This document shows, one piece after another, positions 23,330-33,989 of a DNA stretch of 64,000 nt. This stretch comes from Gigaspora margarita. Its lineage: Eukaryota; Glomeromycota; Glomeromycetes; Diversisporales; Gigasporaceae. The stretch is taken from the NCBI GenBank assembly GCA_009809945.1, contig WTPW01000627.1, positions 295,051 through 359,050 of the forward strand, read 5' to 3'. Every line of letters starts with the position of its first letter. The stretch's first letter is position 1. Both the position numbers and the translations under genes were made by a program. Under the pieces are notes generated by a model that was not told the origin of the DNA, did not search any database, and saw only the letters and a program-made list of their open reading frames with translations.

Positions 23330-23985
23330 ATAGAAATCATACTTGGTAAGACCTGAATAGAGAAGTAGCCAACCTCTGATAGTACTATAAAATAGAAACT
23401 AAACAGAAATAGAAGAATAATAGAAGCCAAGAAAGAAAACTAGATAATAAAAAGAATCTATAGTAGGCTCTTACCAATCTGGCTACTAGAATTGTACCAG
23501 AGGAAAAGAACTTGTATTGTAGAAGCATATATCAGAAAAAGAGAGTCCTGGGCTCAACTAGCAAACCAATTCTTCAAGGTCTTTGGTTTGGAAGTTATGT
23601 AAAATATAGGTAGAAGAGATTTGAAAAGAAAAAGAAAGTAAAAAAAAGTAATCGCTAGTGCTAGGGAACTTCATAAAGACTACTATACTAGCATATATAA
23701 TAATAGAAAAGTAGTAGCTTGATACATGGGCTAGATTGTAGCATCATCCAAAAAGTAGCTTGAGATACAAACCTAGTAGTAGTTGTACTACAGGTATTAT
23801 TAGTAAATAACAGTATAGAAAAATTCTAGATTGAGTATGTGCATAGAATATATAGAATGCTCTAGTAGGTTTAGAACATAGATAAAATAGTTTAAGTCCT
23901 AGTACTTGTAGCATAAAATAACAATTAGTTGTAATAGTCATGGATATTATAATGATGCTAATAAAAAAATAAGGCAAGATCTCAC
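23330..23985 (+). mobile_element. Degraded fragment of the long SINE family
   Basis: Matches the family at 'ACTTGGTAAGACCTGAATAG' (compare CTTGGCAAGTCCC at 9690), 'ATTGTACCAGAGGAAAAGAA' (23490) and 'TTTGGTTTGGAAGTTA' (23582). Head and 3' third are missing or unrecognisable. Confidence 0.6.
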
Positions 23986-24004
23986 CTTAATACAAAAAAA
24001 AAAT

Positions 24005-24715
24005 AAAAAATAACAAAAAAAATTTGTTTCACTAACCAAAGTTTTAGATTCTATATAATGCAAAACAAAAAATTAAAGTAGTATATCCTAATCTTAGATA
24101 TAAACATTATTTTATTAATTTATAGAAAATTAAGAAAAAAAAGTGCTAACTGATCTAAGTTTTCAGATTCTATATAATACAAAATGAATAATCAACTTTA
24201 AGTGGTCTAATCTTAGATATGAATATTATTCTATTAATTTATAGTCAGTTAAAAAAAAATCTAATCTACTAACCAAAGTTTTCAGATCCTATATCAGATA
24301 TAATGCAAAATAAAAGTCAAATTAGTATAACCTAATCTTAGATATGAACATTATTCTATTAATTTATTGTAAATTAAAAAAAAAGAAAAAAAAAAAGAAA
24401 AAAAATCTTACTGATCTACCAAAGTTTTCAGATTCCATATAATGCAAAACAAAAAATTAACTTTGTATAGTCTAATCTTAGATATGAATATTATTTTATT
24501 ATTTTATAATAAATTATAAAAAAATTTTTGACCAACTAACTAAAGTTTTTATATTCTATATAATATAAAATAAAAAATCAACTTTGTATAGTAATCTTAA
24601 ATATAAACATTATTCTAATAATTTATAATATGTAAATTAAATAACTGATCCAATTCCATATAATGTATAATGCCAAACAAATAATCAACTTTGTGTGGCC
24701 TAAACATATATACAT
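24005..24715. repeat. AT-rich tandem array, about 115-120 bp unit (array 3)
   Basis: Six diverged units of the same repeat as at 15.6 and 17.3 kb, recognisable from 'ATTCTATATAATGCAAAA', 'CTAATCTTAGATATGAA' and 'TTATTCTATTAATTTA'. About 6 kb from array 2, suggesting duplication or transposition of the array. Confidence 0.8.
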
Positions 24716-25459
24716 TCACTTAAAAACAAATTTTTTTTTTTAAAGTGTCTGTCTTTGGTACTTGGAAATTTTTTATTCAAGATATTTAGGGCCATCAGTA
24801 TCCCACTTAAGGGGATACTGGCATTTGTTACAATGATGAGGATACAACTAGCCACATGTACACTTTTGGTATCTAATTTAAGTAGTCCACTCTAAGGTTC
24901 TACACTAGCTGTTATACCTGCAACCCAACTACAGGAATTGCCTATTTAAACCCTCTAAGCCTGTTCCACCTGCTAATCCATCTTGTATCACCAGTACAGC
25001 CACCATTCTAAATCTGGAGTTCATACCAGATACTAATTACCACCTTTAGAACCTTGACAGAAAACTTGGTAGAGCAGTTTCTGTCCACACAAGTATTATC
25101 TACACTTTGGTAATTATCGCTATAGTTGAGGCAAACACTTGCTAGACAAGATTACCACTGTCCCTCACCAATATCTACTTCTTGCCCTTGTAAGGTTCGC
25201 TCGTACCCTAGCACCCATATCTACTGTTCTACCGGTCATTATTCTGACTTCCCAAACTTCCAAACTAGTTAGCCCAGAAGGGTCAATTTACCCAGTATTA
25301 GGTGCCACTATGTTTCTTTTTTCTCTTGGTATCTACTTATATAACATAGATCCTTTTCCTCTAGTGTAACTCTGGTAGCCAGGTTGGTGGACCCTTATCC
25401 TAGAGGGTCTTTTAATATTTGATATTCCAGCTCTGGTTTTTGATTCTCCAGTTTTGGTA

Positions 25460-25852
25460 TGGTGCAAGAAGCCTTTACTCAACAATAAAATAGTATAACT
25501 TTAAAATGCACAACTTTTTATAGAAACAATATTTTTAAAAGCTATTTGGCAAATTTGCAAAGCATATTATAATGAACAAATTACTGGTCAGTTTTTAAAA
25601 TGTTGCCTTTATAAAAAGTTATAGCACTTTAAAGTTAATTAAAATTGAAACACATAGTAATTATATATAAAACAATAGTAATCTTTAAAACACATCAACT
25701 TTTATAGAGAAGGTTTTTCAAAAAAATATTTGGCAAACTTATAGAACCAATATTGCTCTAAAAAGTTACTAGTCAGTTTTAAAAAACCTCTTGTATAAAA
25801 AATTATAGTAATTTAAAAATTGAAACATGTTGAGTATAGATTTCTTGCACTA
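25460..25852. mobile_element. TA-type MITE nested in the SINE
   Basis: Ends TGGTGCAAGAA and TTCTTGCACTA, flanked by TA. The empty site (TTTTGGTAGCAC) is present in the sister SINE near 50770 and 54605 (complement). The interior has two parallel halves, each with 'AACTTTTTATAGA' or similar. Confidence 0.8.
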
Positions 25853-26104
25853 TAGCACTATTGAAGATCTTTAATACTTCCTTACTCAGGACTTACCAAA
25901 CAGGTTTCCATTTCTCTAGTCCCTTAATTTGTCTGTATAATGATACACAAATATGCCCAAAAGCTCCTATTCTAGATAGTAACCAAGGTTACAGATAATA
26001 TACCTGACCGATTGACAAGACAACAGTTACTATACCATAGATCCATTTTTCAAAGCATTGCCAGTAGGATTTGAACCCTAGATCTGCTGCTTGGGGTGAC
26101 AACT

Positions 26105-26337
26105 AGTATCTAAAATTGGGTTGCAAAGTCTGTGGACTGCAACAAATTATAAATTTCTGCAACCAAAATCTAAAGTGCATATGCAAATTCTGCATATAAA
26201 TTTGCAAATTTTATTTATAAATTTTGATTAATTGCGTATATGTACAACTAAATTTTATAAATTCTTATAATCTGCAACTATTTTTTTTTTATTTAATTGC
26301 AGCTTGCAACTAATTTAAAAATTAAATTTCAGACACT
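26105..26337. mobile_element. Small MITE (10 bp duplication) in the SINE head
   Basis: Inverted ends AGTATCTAAAATT and, reversed, AGTGTCTGAAATT. Flanked by an exact 10 bp duplication GGTGACAACT (26095-26104, 26338-26347). It splits the SINE between its A-box-like and B-box-like segments. A 9-10 bp duplication suggests MULE-type mobilisation. Confidence 0.8.
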
Positions 26338-26869
26338 GGTGACAACTTAACAACTTCTCTAAGTTGCCACACTCTTTCGCTTAAAAACAATTGTCAAAGC
26401 GAACTTTGTACTTATTTTGATAATTAATAATTTATATATTGATTACAAAATATGATGATATAATTATTAAAATAAACAAATATTACAATAACCTTGAGAA
26501 AATAAAAATATTAATAATCTGCAACTATCTTCAAATTTATTAAATAAGTGCAGAATTTTGCAGATTTTTTGTGAAAATATTTAAAAAGTAAACAAGTGCA
26601 GAAGTTTTATTTAAAAAATTGCAAAGATCTTCAAAAGTTAGATTTTTGCAGTTCTTTACAAATTTTTTATCAAAAATTGTAAAATATTTAAAAAGAATAA
26701 TTTTCACAAATTATAATAGCACTAGAAAAATAAAAGTACTAATAATCTGTGATAATCACCAAAATTATTAATAATTACAATTTTTTAAAAAAACCCCTTA
26801 TAAAAATTTATAAACAATTTAATTTTGCAGATTTTTTAAAATTTGATAGAAAACCAAATAATAGATCAC

Positions 26870-26972
26870 ATATATGCAATGGTGAGGATAAAAAGTAAAA
26901 TTTCTAGTTATTTCTTTAGTATAAATAACCAGAATTTACTTTTATTCCTACTATATTGCATATATGCAAAGC
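26870..26972. mobile_element. Tiny hairpin element (GCAATGGTG family)
   Basis: A near-perfect palindrome: 'ATATGCAATGGTGAGGATAA' at one end, 'TATTGCATATATGC' at the other, folding around 'TTATTTCTTTAG'. A close relative lies at 53520-53642. Confidence 0.65.
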
Positions 26973-27144
26973 CCAACTACAAGGAGAAACCAATAAACAA
27001 AAAAAAATAATAAATAAATAATGTAAAGAAAGCAATAACAATAAAAAATAAAAAATACCATAATTTTAAAATATAAATAAATAATAAAGAATTAATTTAA
27101 CATTTACTAGTAGTGAAATTCACTGGTGATTATCTATTAGGATG

Positions 27145-27855
27145 AGGGGCACAGGGGTCTTGTGCATGCCCATGTGCATGCCCAGAGGCATGCCTTTAAG
27201 CTAAAAGGCATGCCCATTTCATTTGATATTTAAAAGTGTATATTTAGCAAACATGTTTTTTAATTGGTTAATATTAACTATTCTAAAAATAATATTTATA
27301 TAGTAAACTCTCTATAATTGCATTTTATCAGAAAAAGATATATTTATAAAGATCTATATTTGGACTTTAATAAATTATTTTAAAGTTTTTTTTTTGTATT
27401 GATAAATAAGATCTAAATTATTTTATCAATAATTATTTTATAAACAATTTAAAATTATTTTACAGATAATAATTTGCAGTTTTTAAACAGTTTATATAAA
27501 GCTTTTTTCTTTATAAATTGTACTAAGCTTAACTCTAATTCTAAACAACAATAACTATAATTATTTTATTTATAAAATAAGTTATTAATAAGAAATAGTC
27601 ATTGAAATAAATATGTTTATAAATTATATCTCTAAAATAATCTTGTCTGTAAACCAAGTTGCTTGTAAAATAATTATCTATAAAATGAATAGCATCAGAT
27701 CAAATAATGTATACTTTTAGAAGTTATAATAAAGTGTGTTTATAAAGGAAGCACTTATATAAGAATAGCTATATATAATTATAAGGGCATGCCTTTAGTT
27801 CAAGGCATGCCCCTCTGGGCATGCCCAAAAATTTTCATGTGCCCCTCACTCTATT
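27145..27855. mobile_element. MITE rich in GGCATGCC motifs
   Basis: Both ends carry GAGGGGCAC (27148, and reversed at 27840-27848) followed inward by several GCATGCCC/GGGCATGC copies (27170-27212; 27786-27826). These are the only GC-rich bases in a very AT-rich interval, and the interior is plain AT-rich sequence. Borders are approximate; a TATTA-like flank is seen on each side. Confidence 0.6.
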
Positions 27856-27894
27856 ATCTATATATAATTATATATAGCAAAAACAAATAAAAAT

Positions 27895-28128
27895 TAAATC
27901 TTCTTAATATTAGGGTAAGAGTAAAGATTAGAGATTAGAATAGAGCTTTATATATAGTAAAAGTTAGCAAAGAATTTTTTTTTGCATAAAAAAAAAGTAG
28001 TTTCATAGAAAAAATTTTTAGTTAGAAGCAATTTTTTAAAAAATCCTTATTTTTGTTATACAAAATTGTTATGCTTGTTACACCTGATCTTTAATTCTAA
28101 TTGGATTGGTGAAATTCACTACTAGTAA
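27895..28128. mobile_element. Core-family MITE fragment
   Basis: The conserved core (27905-28100) closely matches 17025-17215, including 'AGTAGTTTCATAGA' and 'ACACCTGATC'. It ends in 'GTGAAATTCACTACTAG', the reverse of a block at 27110-27127, so the parent element may have spanned 27108-28128 with the GCATGCC element inside. Confidence 0.55.
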
Positions 28129-28662
28129 GGGGGCATCCATAAATAACGTTATGCTTGAGGGGGGGGGTCCCCCAAAATATAATGATTTTCCAATATGTAG
28201 GGGGGTCCCCCCCAACATAACGCAATTGTTTTATAAAAATTTGTCTAAAACTTGATCCAGTGGTCCAAATTGGATGATTTTGTACCATTCGAACCGTCTC
28301 GATGAGAGGAATCGAATGGTACCAATTTCATTTGATTTGGATCACTGGATCGCGTTTTATTAACGAAATACTATTGGTTATTATGTTTTCTTATAAAATT
28401 ACTATAAAATCAATAGTATTTCGTTAATAAACCGTGATCCAGTGGTCCAAATGAAATGATTTTGGTACCATTGGATTCGTCTCATAGAGACGAATCGAAG
28501 GGTATCAAAATCATCCAGATTGAATTACTGGGTCATTATATAGTCAAGTTTTTGTAAAATTTTATATATAAACATATGGATTTTTAAAAATTTTTTTATA
28601 TAGTAGAGGGGGGGTCAAGAGCTACTATGTAGGGGTACATAACGTTATTTATGGATGCCCCC
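28129..28662. mobile_element. PIF/Harbinger-type MITE with nested hairpin
   Basis: Ends GGGGGCATCCATAAATAACG and the exact reverse ending at 28662, flanked by TAA (28126-28128, 28663-28665). The interior has a second palindrome (about 28255-28535) based on TGATCCAGTGGTCCAAAT and GTACCATTCGA blocks, also seen in the elements at 32.5-33.7 kb. Non-coding; the G-run frames near 28097-28288 are not genes. Confidence 0.88.
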
Positions 28663-28739
28663 TAAGCATTAAACTTATCTAATAATAAATGTATAAAAAA
28701 TAAACTTTAAATAAAAATAAAACATATAGACAGACCTTC

Positions 28740-29098
28740 CTAAATGCATGTCGTTAGCAGTATATAAAATCTGAAAAAAAATTTTGTGCACATGTGCACA
28801 TTGGAAAAATTTTTTTTAAAAAATTGTATATAAAATTGTGCACAACCTATATGTTAATTAAGAAAATTCTTTGTGCATATGTGCATATTCAATTTAAAAA
28901 ATTGTGCATACAAAAAAATTGTGCACATAAATTTTATTTACTAGTTGTCAGGACTAGCTCTAGCATGTTCATTTGGAGAGGTATTGCATTTGGAAAGGTA
29001 AAAATCTATAGATGTAATATTAGTTGGGCTCAAGAGAAGATGTGCATTTAGAGAGGTATTGCATTTAAAGAAGTAACATTTAGGGGGTTTGACTATAT
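28740..29098. repeat. TGTGCACA-rich block and TTTAGGGGGTTTGAC end
   Basis: A cluster of GTGCACATGTGCACA-like palindromes at 28785-28932, then imperfect 'GAGAGGTATTGCATTT' repeats (28974, 29052), ending at 'TTTAGGGGGTTTGACTATAT'. The end resembles the mariner MITE terminus at 42188, so this may be a truncated relative. No gene. Confidence 0.45.
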
Positions 29099-29099
29099 A

Positions 29100-29290
29100 T
29101 ATATATAATAAATTCTCTATTTCAGTATTTTTTTTTAATGCATTTTTTTTTTAATTGTTTTTTATTTTTTTTTTTAAATTTTTTTTGATTTTTTTAATTT
29201 TTTTTCAAATTTTTTTAATCTTTTTTTTATTTATTTAAAATAATAGCAGTTTTTTTTTCTTTTTTCTTTTTATATATATATATATATATT
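29100..29290. repeat. T-rich low-complexity tract
   Basis: Runs of T broken by single A or G, ending in (TA)n at 29272-29289. No other signal. Confidence 0.8.
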
Positions 29291-29920
29291 TTTTTCCCTT
29301 TGTTCTTACTCCCAGCGATATACAACTACCAACTGTCAGACCAAATGTTTTTTACATTAATGGGGCGCAGTTACCAAGGCTTCCACTTGTGGTCAGGCTG
29401 TATCTGAACCAACTCTGTGGTAAGTGCATATTCCTTAAACCACTACCACTAACCATCCAACCCAACAAGTTGTATACACTATATAGTGTTCCATTTAAGG
29501 CACATTTGATCGCTAAATCGCACAGCCAGCCCTAGCAGGTCCAAGTCCGGATGGGGTGCATCTGTCAATTGACATCCTGGGTCCCTATTTCCTGCAGTGT
29601 TTTAGTTCCACCTATATCCATCTAGCCCAGTCCTTGCTTCGCTGCTTATACGTAAGAAGTAGCACCAATATCTTCGACTCCCATGTGGAGCCCTAACTGC
29701 ATTACAGTTTTGATTCCACAGGTCCTATCGTCAACGGGCCGGACCATTATAAGATGTGGCTGAACTGTCCAAATATGGTCCTAGCATGCTAATTCAAGTC
29801 GTCCTTCACATGATCGTGTGTAGTTAATTTTTGCCATTCATAGGACTTGAACTGGCAACCTTCTACTTGAAACGGTTAATGTCCTGAGAGCGCAACCACT
29901 ATGCTATCGACCTGCAGGAC
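29290..29920 (-). mobile_element. tRNA-derived SINE (second group)
   Basis: On the minus strand the head, from about 29920, has an A-box-like GATAGCATAGTGGTT and a B-box-like GGTTGCCAGTTCAAGTCC (about 29845), as in a tRNA with a variable arm. Downstream it carries GGGACCCAGGATGTCA (29570-29585), shared with the SINE at 47846 (GGGACCCAGGACGTC). The 3' end merges into low-complexity sequence and no target duplication was found. Confidence 0.75.
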
Positions 29921-30159
29921 TTTTAATATATTTTTTTAGTTTTTTTTAAAAAAAATTAAATTATTATTTTTTGATTTAATTGATGATCTGCGAGTCAACT
30001 GGATAAAATGATCTGCAATCATTAAGTAAATATGACGCAATTTAATTAATAAAAACCCTAATTTGTAAATGTACAGATTTTTTATATGTATAATATATAT
30101 CAAATATTCACGTATAGTAAAAAATTTATGAATTCTAAAATTATTATTTTTATAGCCTA

Positions 30160-30370
30160 CATTAGCAAAATAAATATACGAAATCTTTCGAAAGAAATTG
30201 CATGCTGAAATCTTTCGAAAGAATTGCGATTGACACAAAATATTTTGATTATTTCGAAATATTTTGAAATATTTCGAAATATTTCGAAATCGAAATTATT
30301 TTGAAAGATTTCGAAAGAAATTTTGAAATATTTTGAAATGTTTTGCGAAATATTGCAAAATAGGGCAAAT
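30160..30370. repeat. TTTCGAAA / AATATTTCGAAATATT array
   Basis: Dense degenerate repeats of AATATTTTGAAATATTTCG with TTTCGAAAG palindromes, the same simple unit as in the head of the large repeat at 31860-32100 but outside its collinear part. Confidence 0.7.
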
Positions 30371-30479
30371 AAAAACAATGCAACCCTGTACCTAATTATC
30401 CCCTCTGGGGTCGCAGGAGGTAATATTTTGCATATTATCGCATTATTTTGCAATATTTCGCAAAATTTTAAAATTTTTT

Positions 30480-32110
30480 TAAAAAAATAAATAAATGATA
30501 TATATATTCACATAATCACGCTTTTGCAAATTTTTGATCATTTTCACAGGTTTTTGCATTGTTTCACAATTTAATATAAAATTTTATATTTTTTATTTAT
30601 TATTATATATTATATATTTTAAAGTTATTTTAAATTAAATATACATTTTTATTCAATATTACATATTTTATTATACATATATTATACAAAAAAAAAGAAA
30701 AAAAACTGATGAAAAAAAACAGTATTTAAAATACTTTCGCACTTCGTCGCATATAATTTCATAAAAAACTAGTCCTACACGCTTATTTTTGCTCACCCAG
30801 TTAGCTATTATTTCGCTTCTTTGTTTTAACTATCATTTTGCTTCGGCTATTTCTTTTGTTCTTCGTTTTGCTCTTCTTTTTAAATACTTCCTAAAAATAG
30901 TAGAGAAGTGAAAAAATAAAAAAACTACTTCTCAAAAGTGTTGTTATTCCTGGAAAAATTTAGTTTGTTCTTGCAAAGTGCCGGAAAAGTTAGAGATGGT
31001 GTTCTTAAAGTTGGTGTCTTGTAAAGTGCCGAAAAAGTCATTTTTTTGCAAAGTGCCGAAGAAGTCAGAAATATAAAATAAAAATTAAAAAATAAGTAAA
31101 AAAATGAAAAACAAATGAAAAAAACAAAATATAAGCAAACTGAATAAAAAAAAATAAAGGAAGCCCCAAATCTCCATTTCTCTGAAAATTCAGAAATTGC
31201 CAAAAGCCAGGTTAATGTTCACAGAATGCTGAAAAAGTCTGAGGGGTTTTCTTGCAAAGTACCAGGAAGTAAGAGTTGTATTCTCGCAAAGTGCCAGAAT
31301 AAAATAAATTAATAAAAAAAAATATAAAAAAAAAACAAAAACAAAAATTGTCAAACGAAAAAATAAATGTAGTGAAACCTTGCGAAAACTTGCAAAAACT
31401 TGCAAAAACTTGCGAAACCTTGCGCCTAACTAAATCATTTCTCTAAACGCATTCTTGAAAATTTCAAATTTCTAGAGAAATTAGTTGTTCGTTCTTGTAG
31501 CGTATCGAAATTCTGAGTTGGTTTGCAAAGTCGATTTGGTGTTTTGGCAATGTGCTGAAAAGTTTTTGGTTTTCTTGCAAAGGGTTTGTAAAGTGTGAAA
31601 AAAATTAAAAAATAAGTAAATAAAAAAAAAAAGAAAAACAAAACAAAAACAAAAAACAAAACAAAACTAAAAACAATGTAAAACAAAGCGAAAGAAAAAA
31701 AACAATGTAAAACTGTATAGACGATCTAATTTATAAACAAAGATCTGATCTGATCTTGTAATACTTAATTTGTAGATTAATTTTGATACAACATACAACA
31801 TTTCAAAGTATTTCGAAAAAGTCCAATGCGTCCTGGGCATGATCCAGATTACAGATCTACTGATCCAGCCTATCCAGCCAGTTCTAAAATATTTCGAATT
31901 ATTTTGATTACAAAATATTTCAAAAAATATTTCGAATCTACTTTCAAAATATTTCAAAACTATTTTCGAAATATTTCGAACCTGAAATCTTTCGAAATAT
32001 ACTTCAAAATATTTCGAAATATATTGCGATATGCGAAATCTTTCGAAAGATTTTGCAGTAATGCAAAATCTTTCGAAAGATTTTGGTATATAAATTTGCT
32101 GATGTAGAAA
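30480..32110 (-). repeat. Large dispersed repeat, copy B (uninterrupted)
   Basis: Reverse-orientation partner of 19490-22330, without the two insertions. Minus-strand order: TTTCGAAAGATTT-rich head (32080-31860), 'TATTACAAGATCAGAT' (31760), CTTTGCAAGAA units seen as 'TTGCAAAGTGCC' on the plus strand (31555-30970), 'GAAATAATAGCTAACTGG' (30818) and 'ATTAAATTGTGAAAC' (30575). The overlapping reading frames made of repeated FERF/KYFE (31667-32116) and F-rich strings come from the repeat. Confidence 0.75.
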
Positions 32111-32439
32111 CTTCACTATTTAAACTGCCCACCCGAACAAAGCTTCATAACCACCTACATATTAATCGAGTGCCTCAATTTAATTTTCTACCTGCTGATT
32201 AAGAGGCAACTACTAGAGACTGGACTTGAGTCAATCCGTAGCTTAGAAAACATAGTCTTGACTCAAGTTAATTCGAGTTAAGACCATGTTTTTTAGCTAC
32301 AAGTTGACAAGTCCAGTCTCTACCAACTACTCAATTTACTTACATATATAGTTTATTTAACTTGACTTCTATAATATGTAATGTAAAACGTATATAAAAA
32401 TTTATAATAAAAAAAATGAACTTTATTTGTTTTATATCT

Positions 32440-33690
32440 TAGGAAGATATGCCTAATTTGGCACACCTAAGTTCTACAATGAATACCACGTGACATATCA
32501 ATCAGAATCAGATGATTTTGGTACCATTCGATTCGTCTCATCGTGACGAATCGAATGACACCAAACTTACCCAAATCTGATCACCCAATCATGAGATATC
32601 ACATTTTAACGATTATCTTAAAACATAGTCCAATTTTGGCGCAGTGCCTAATTCGGCACACTAAAGATCTCTAATGATATCCTGTGAACCATTGATCCAA
32701 ATTATACAATTTTGGTACCATTCGATTCATCACGGTGAGACGAGTCGGATGGTGCTAAAATTATGTGATTATGATCGATAGTTCACAAGATATCATTATT
32801 TAATCAAAATAACCTTGTAAAGCAAAATTTGAAATTAATATAAAATTGTTGATAACCTTTGACAGACTGGTCTGTTTTTGATAATTTACCACCAAACTAA
32901 CTGCCTTGAAGAGACAATTCCAACGAGCCCAAAATTGTTAAAATCTAATCACGGGATCACAAGATCGTTAAAGATTTTCTTATTATTTTGATGAAAATTA
33001 GATTAGTTAAACTAATTGATTTTTATTCAAAAGTAATACGAAAATCTTAACGATCTTGTGATCCCGTGATTGGATTTTAACGATTTTGGGCTCGTTGGAA
33101 TCGTCTCTTCAAGGCAGTCATTTTGGTGGTAAAATTGTCAAAAAGGACCAGTCTATCAAAATTTATCTACGATTTTATGATAATTTTCTTAAATTATATA
33201 CCATATATTGCCGAAAATAAGCTACCCCCTGATTTTTTTCAAAAATCTTAAAAAAGCCGTTAGCAGTTGCTATATATAAAAGTCTAAATTTTACTAAGCA
33301 AACATCAAAAGTGCCATTAAGTAAACTTGTTCAGCTCATCAAGATACACATATAGTAAAAATTTGACGTCATTTGGACAACTTTTTATTAGTACGTTTTT
33401 CAATTTTTTCAAAAAACTCAATGTTTCAAAAATAAGCTACCCCATGTTTTTTCATGTAATTTTTTGGCCAAAAAAGGTAGCTTATTTTCGGACACATACG
33501 GTATAAGTAGGTTGCTTTGGTTAAATAAAAATATCTTGTGAGCTATCGTCAGAAACACATGATTTTGGTACCATTCGATTCGTCTCGATGAGACAAATCG
33601 AATGGTACCAAAATCATGTGATTCCTATCAACAGTTCATAAGATATTGTTAGCGCGCCAAATTAGGCACTGCGCCAAATTAGGCATATCT
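32440..33690. mobile_element. Nested palindromic elements ('CCTAATTTGGC' family)
   Basis: Outer inverted pair 'AGATATGCCTAATTTGGC' (32446) and 'GCCAAATTAGGCATATCT' (33672). A second inner pair ('GCGCAGTGCCTAATTCGGC' at 32640 and the reverse at about 33665) suggests one element inside another of the same family. Hairpins of 'TGGTACCATTCGATTCGTC' type lie at 32518-32570, 32715-32755 and 33560-33610. Another palindromic segment around 32880-33180 is split near its right side by the MITE 33201-33501. Non-coding. Confidence 0.6.
33201..33501. mobile_element. TA-type MITE ('AATAAGCTACC' family)
   Basis: Inverted ends CCATATATTGCCGAAAATAA and, reversed, CCGTATGTGTCCGAAAATAA, flanked by TA. Homologous in reverse to 12318-12490. 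Non-coding. Confidence 0.78.
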
Positions 33691-33989
33691 ACCTTATATA
33701 TAATCGATTTTATACATAACTATTAATGCGTTGACTTGCTAAAATATATACATATAAATATACTAAAAGTTTGAATTCGAGAAAGATAATATCATAACTA
33801 GCATTCTATGTTGACAGATTCAGAAATTTACTACCTGTGGCTATTTAAGTAAAGTTTTGCCATAACGATAAATATTACTAATATTTTTAAAACTATAAGC
33901 ATTATTACCTGGTTAGAGAGTTTTAAAATATCAAAAATCGACTTGTATAAATAGCTTGTGGGTGTTTGAATTGATTTGATCATATGATA

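Larger units (their letters stand above)
24730..26379 (-). mobile_element. Long tRNA-type SINE with head and tail, interrupted twice
   Basis: Reading on the minus strand, the tRNA-like head (GTGTGGCAACTTAGAGAAG at about 26372, B-box-like GGGTTCAAATCC at about 26070) is followed by the body and a 3' A-tail (T-run at 24731-24741). Target duplication CTTAAAAACAA lies at 24719-24729 and 26380-26390. MITEs at 25460-25852 and 26105-26337 are nested; without them the element is about 1.0 kb, like the copy at 54348. The plus-strand frame at 25139-25369 is not a gene. Confidence 0.85.

Noticed and set aside
25139..25369. 76-codon plus-strand frame that looks membrane-protein-like
   Set aside because: Lies antisense inside a SINE with a defined target duplication; related copies have no open frame at this place.
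29840..29920. Functional tRNA gene on the minus strand
   Set aside because: A- and B-box-like segments are present, but no cloverleaf acceptor stem could be closed and a SINE body follows directly.
31667..32116. 149-codon minus-strand frame with repeated FERF and KYFE, and a complementary plus-strand frame
   Set aside because: Produced by the TTTCGAAAGATTT and AATATTTCGAAATATT repeats; open on both strands and not conserved in the sister copy.
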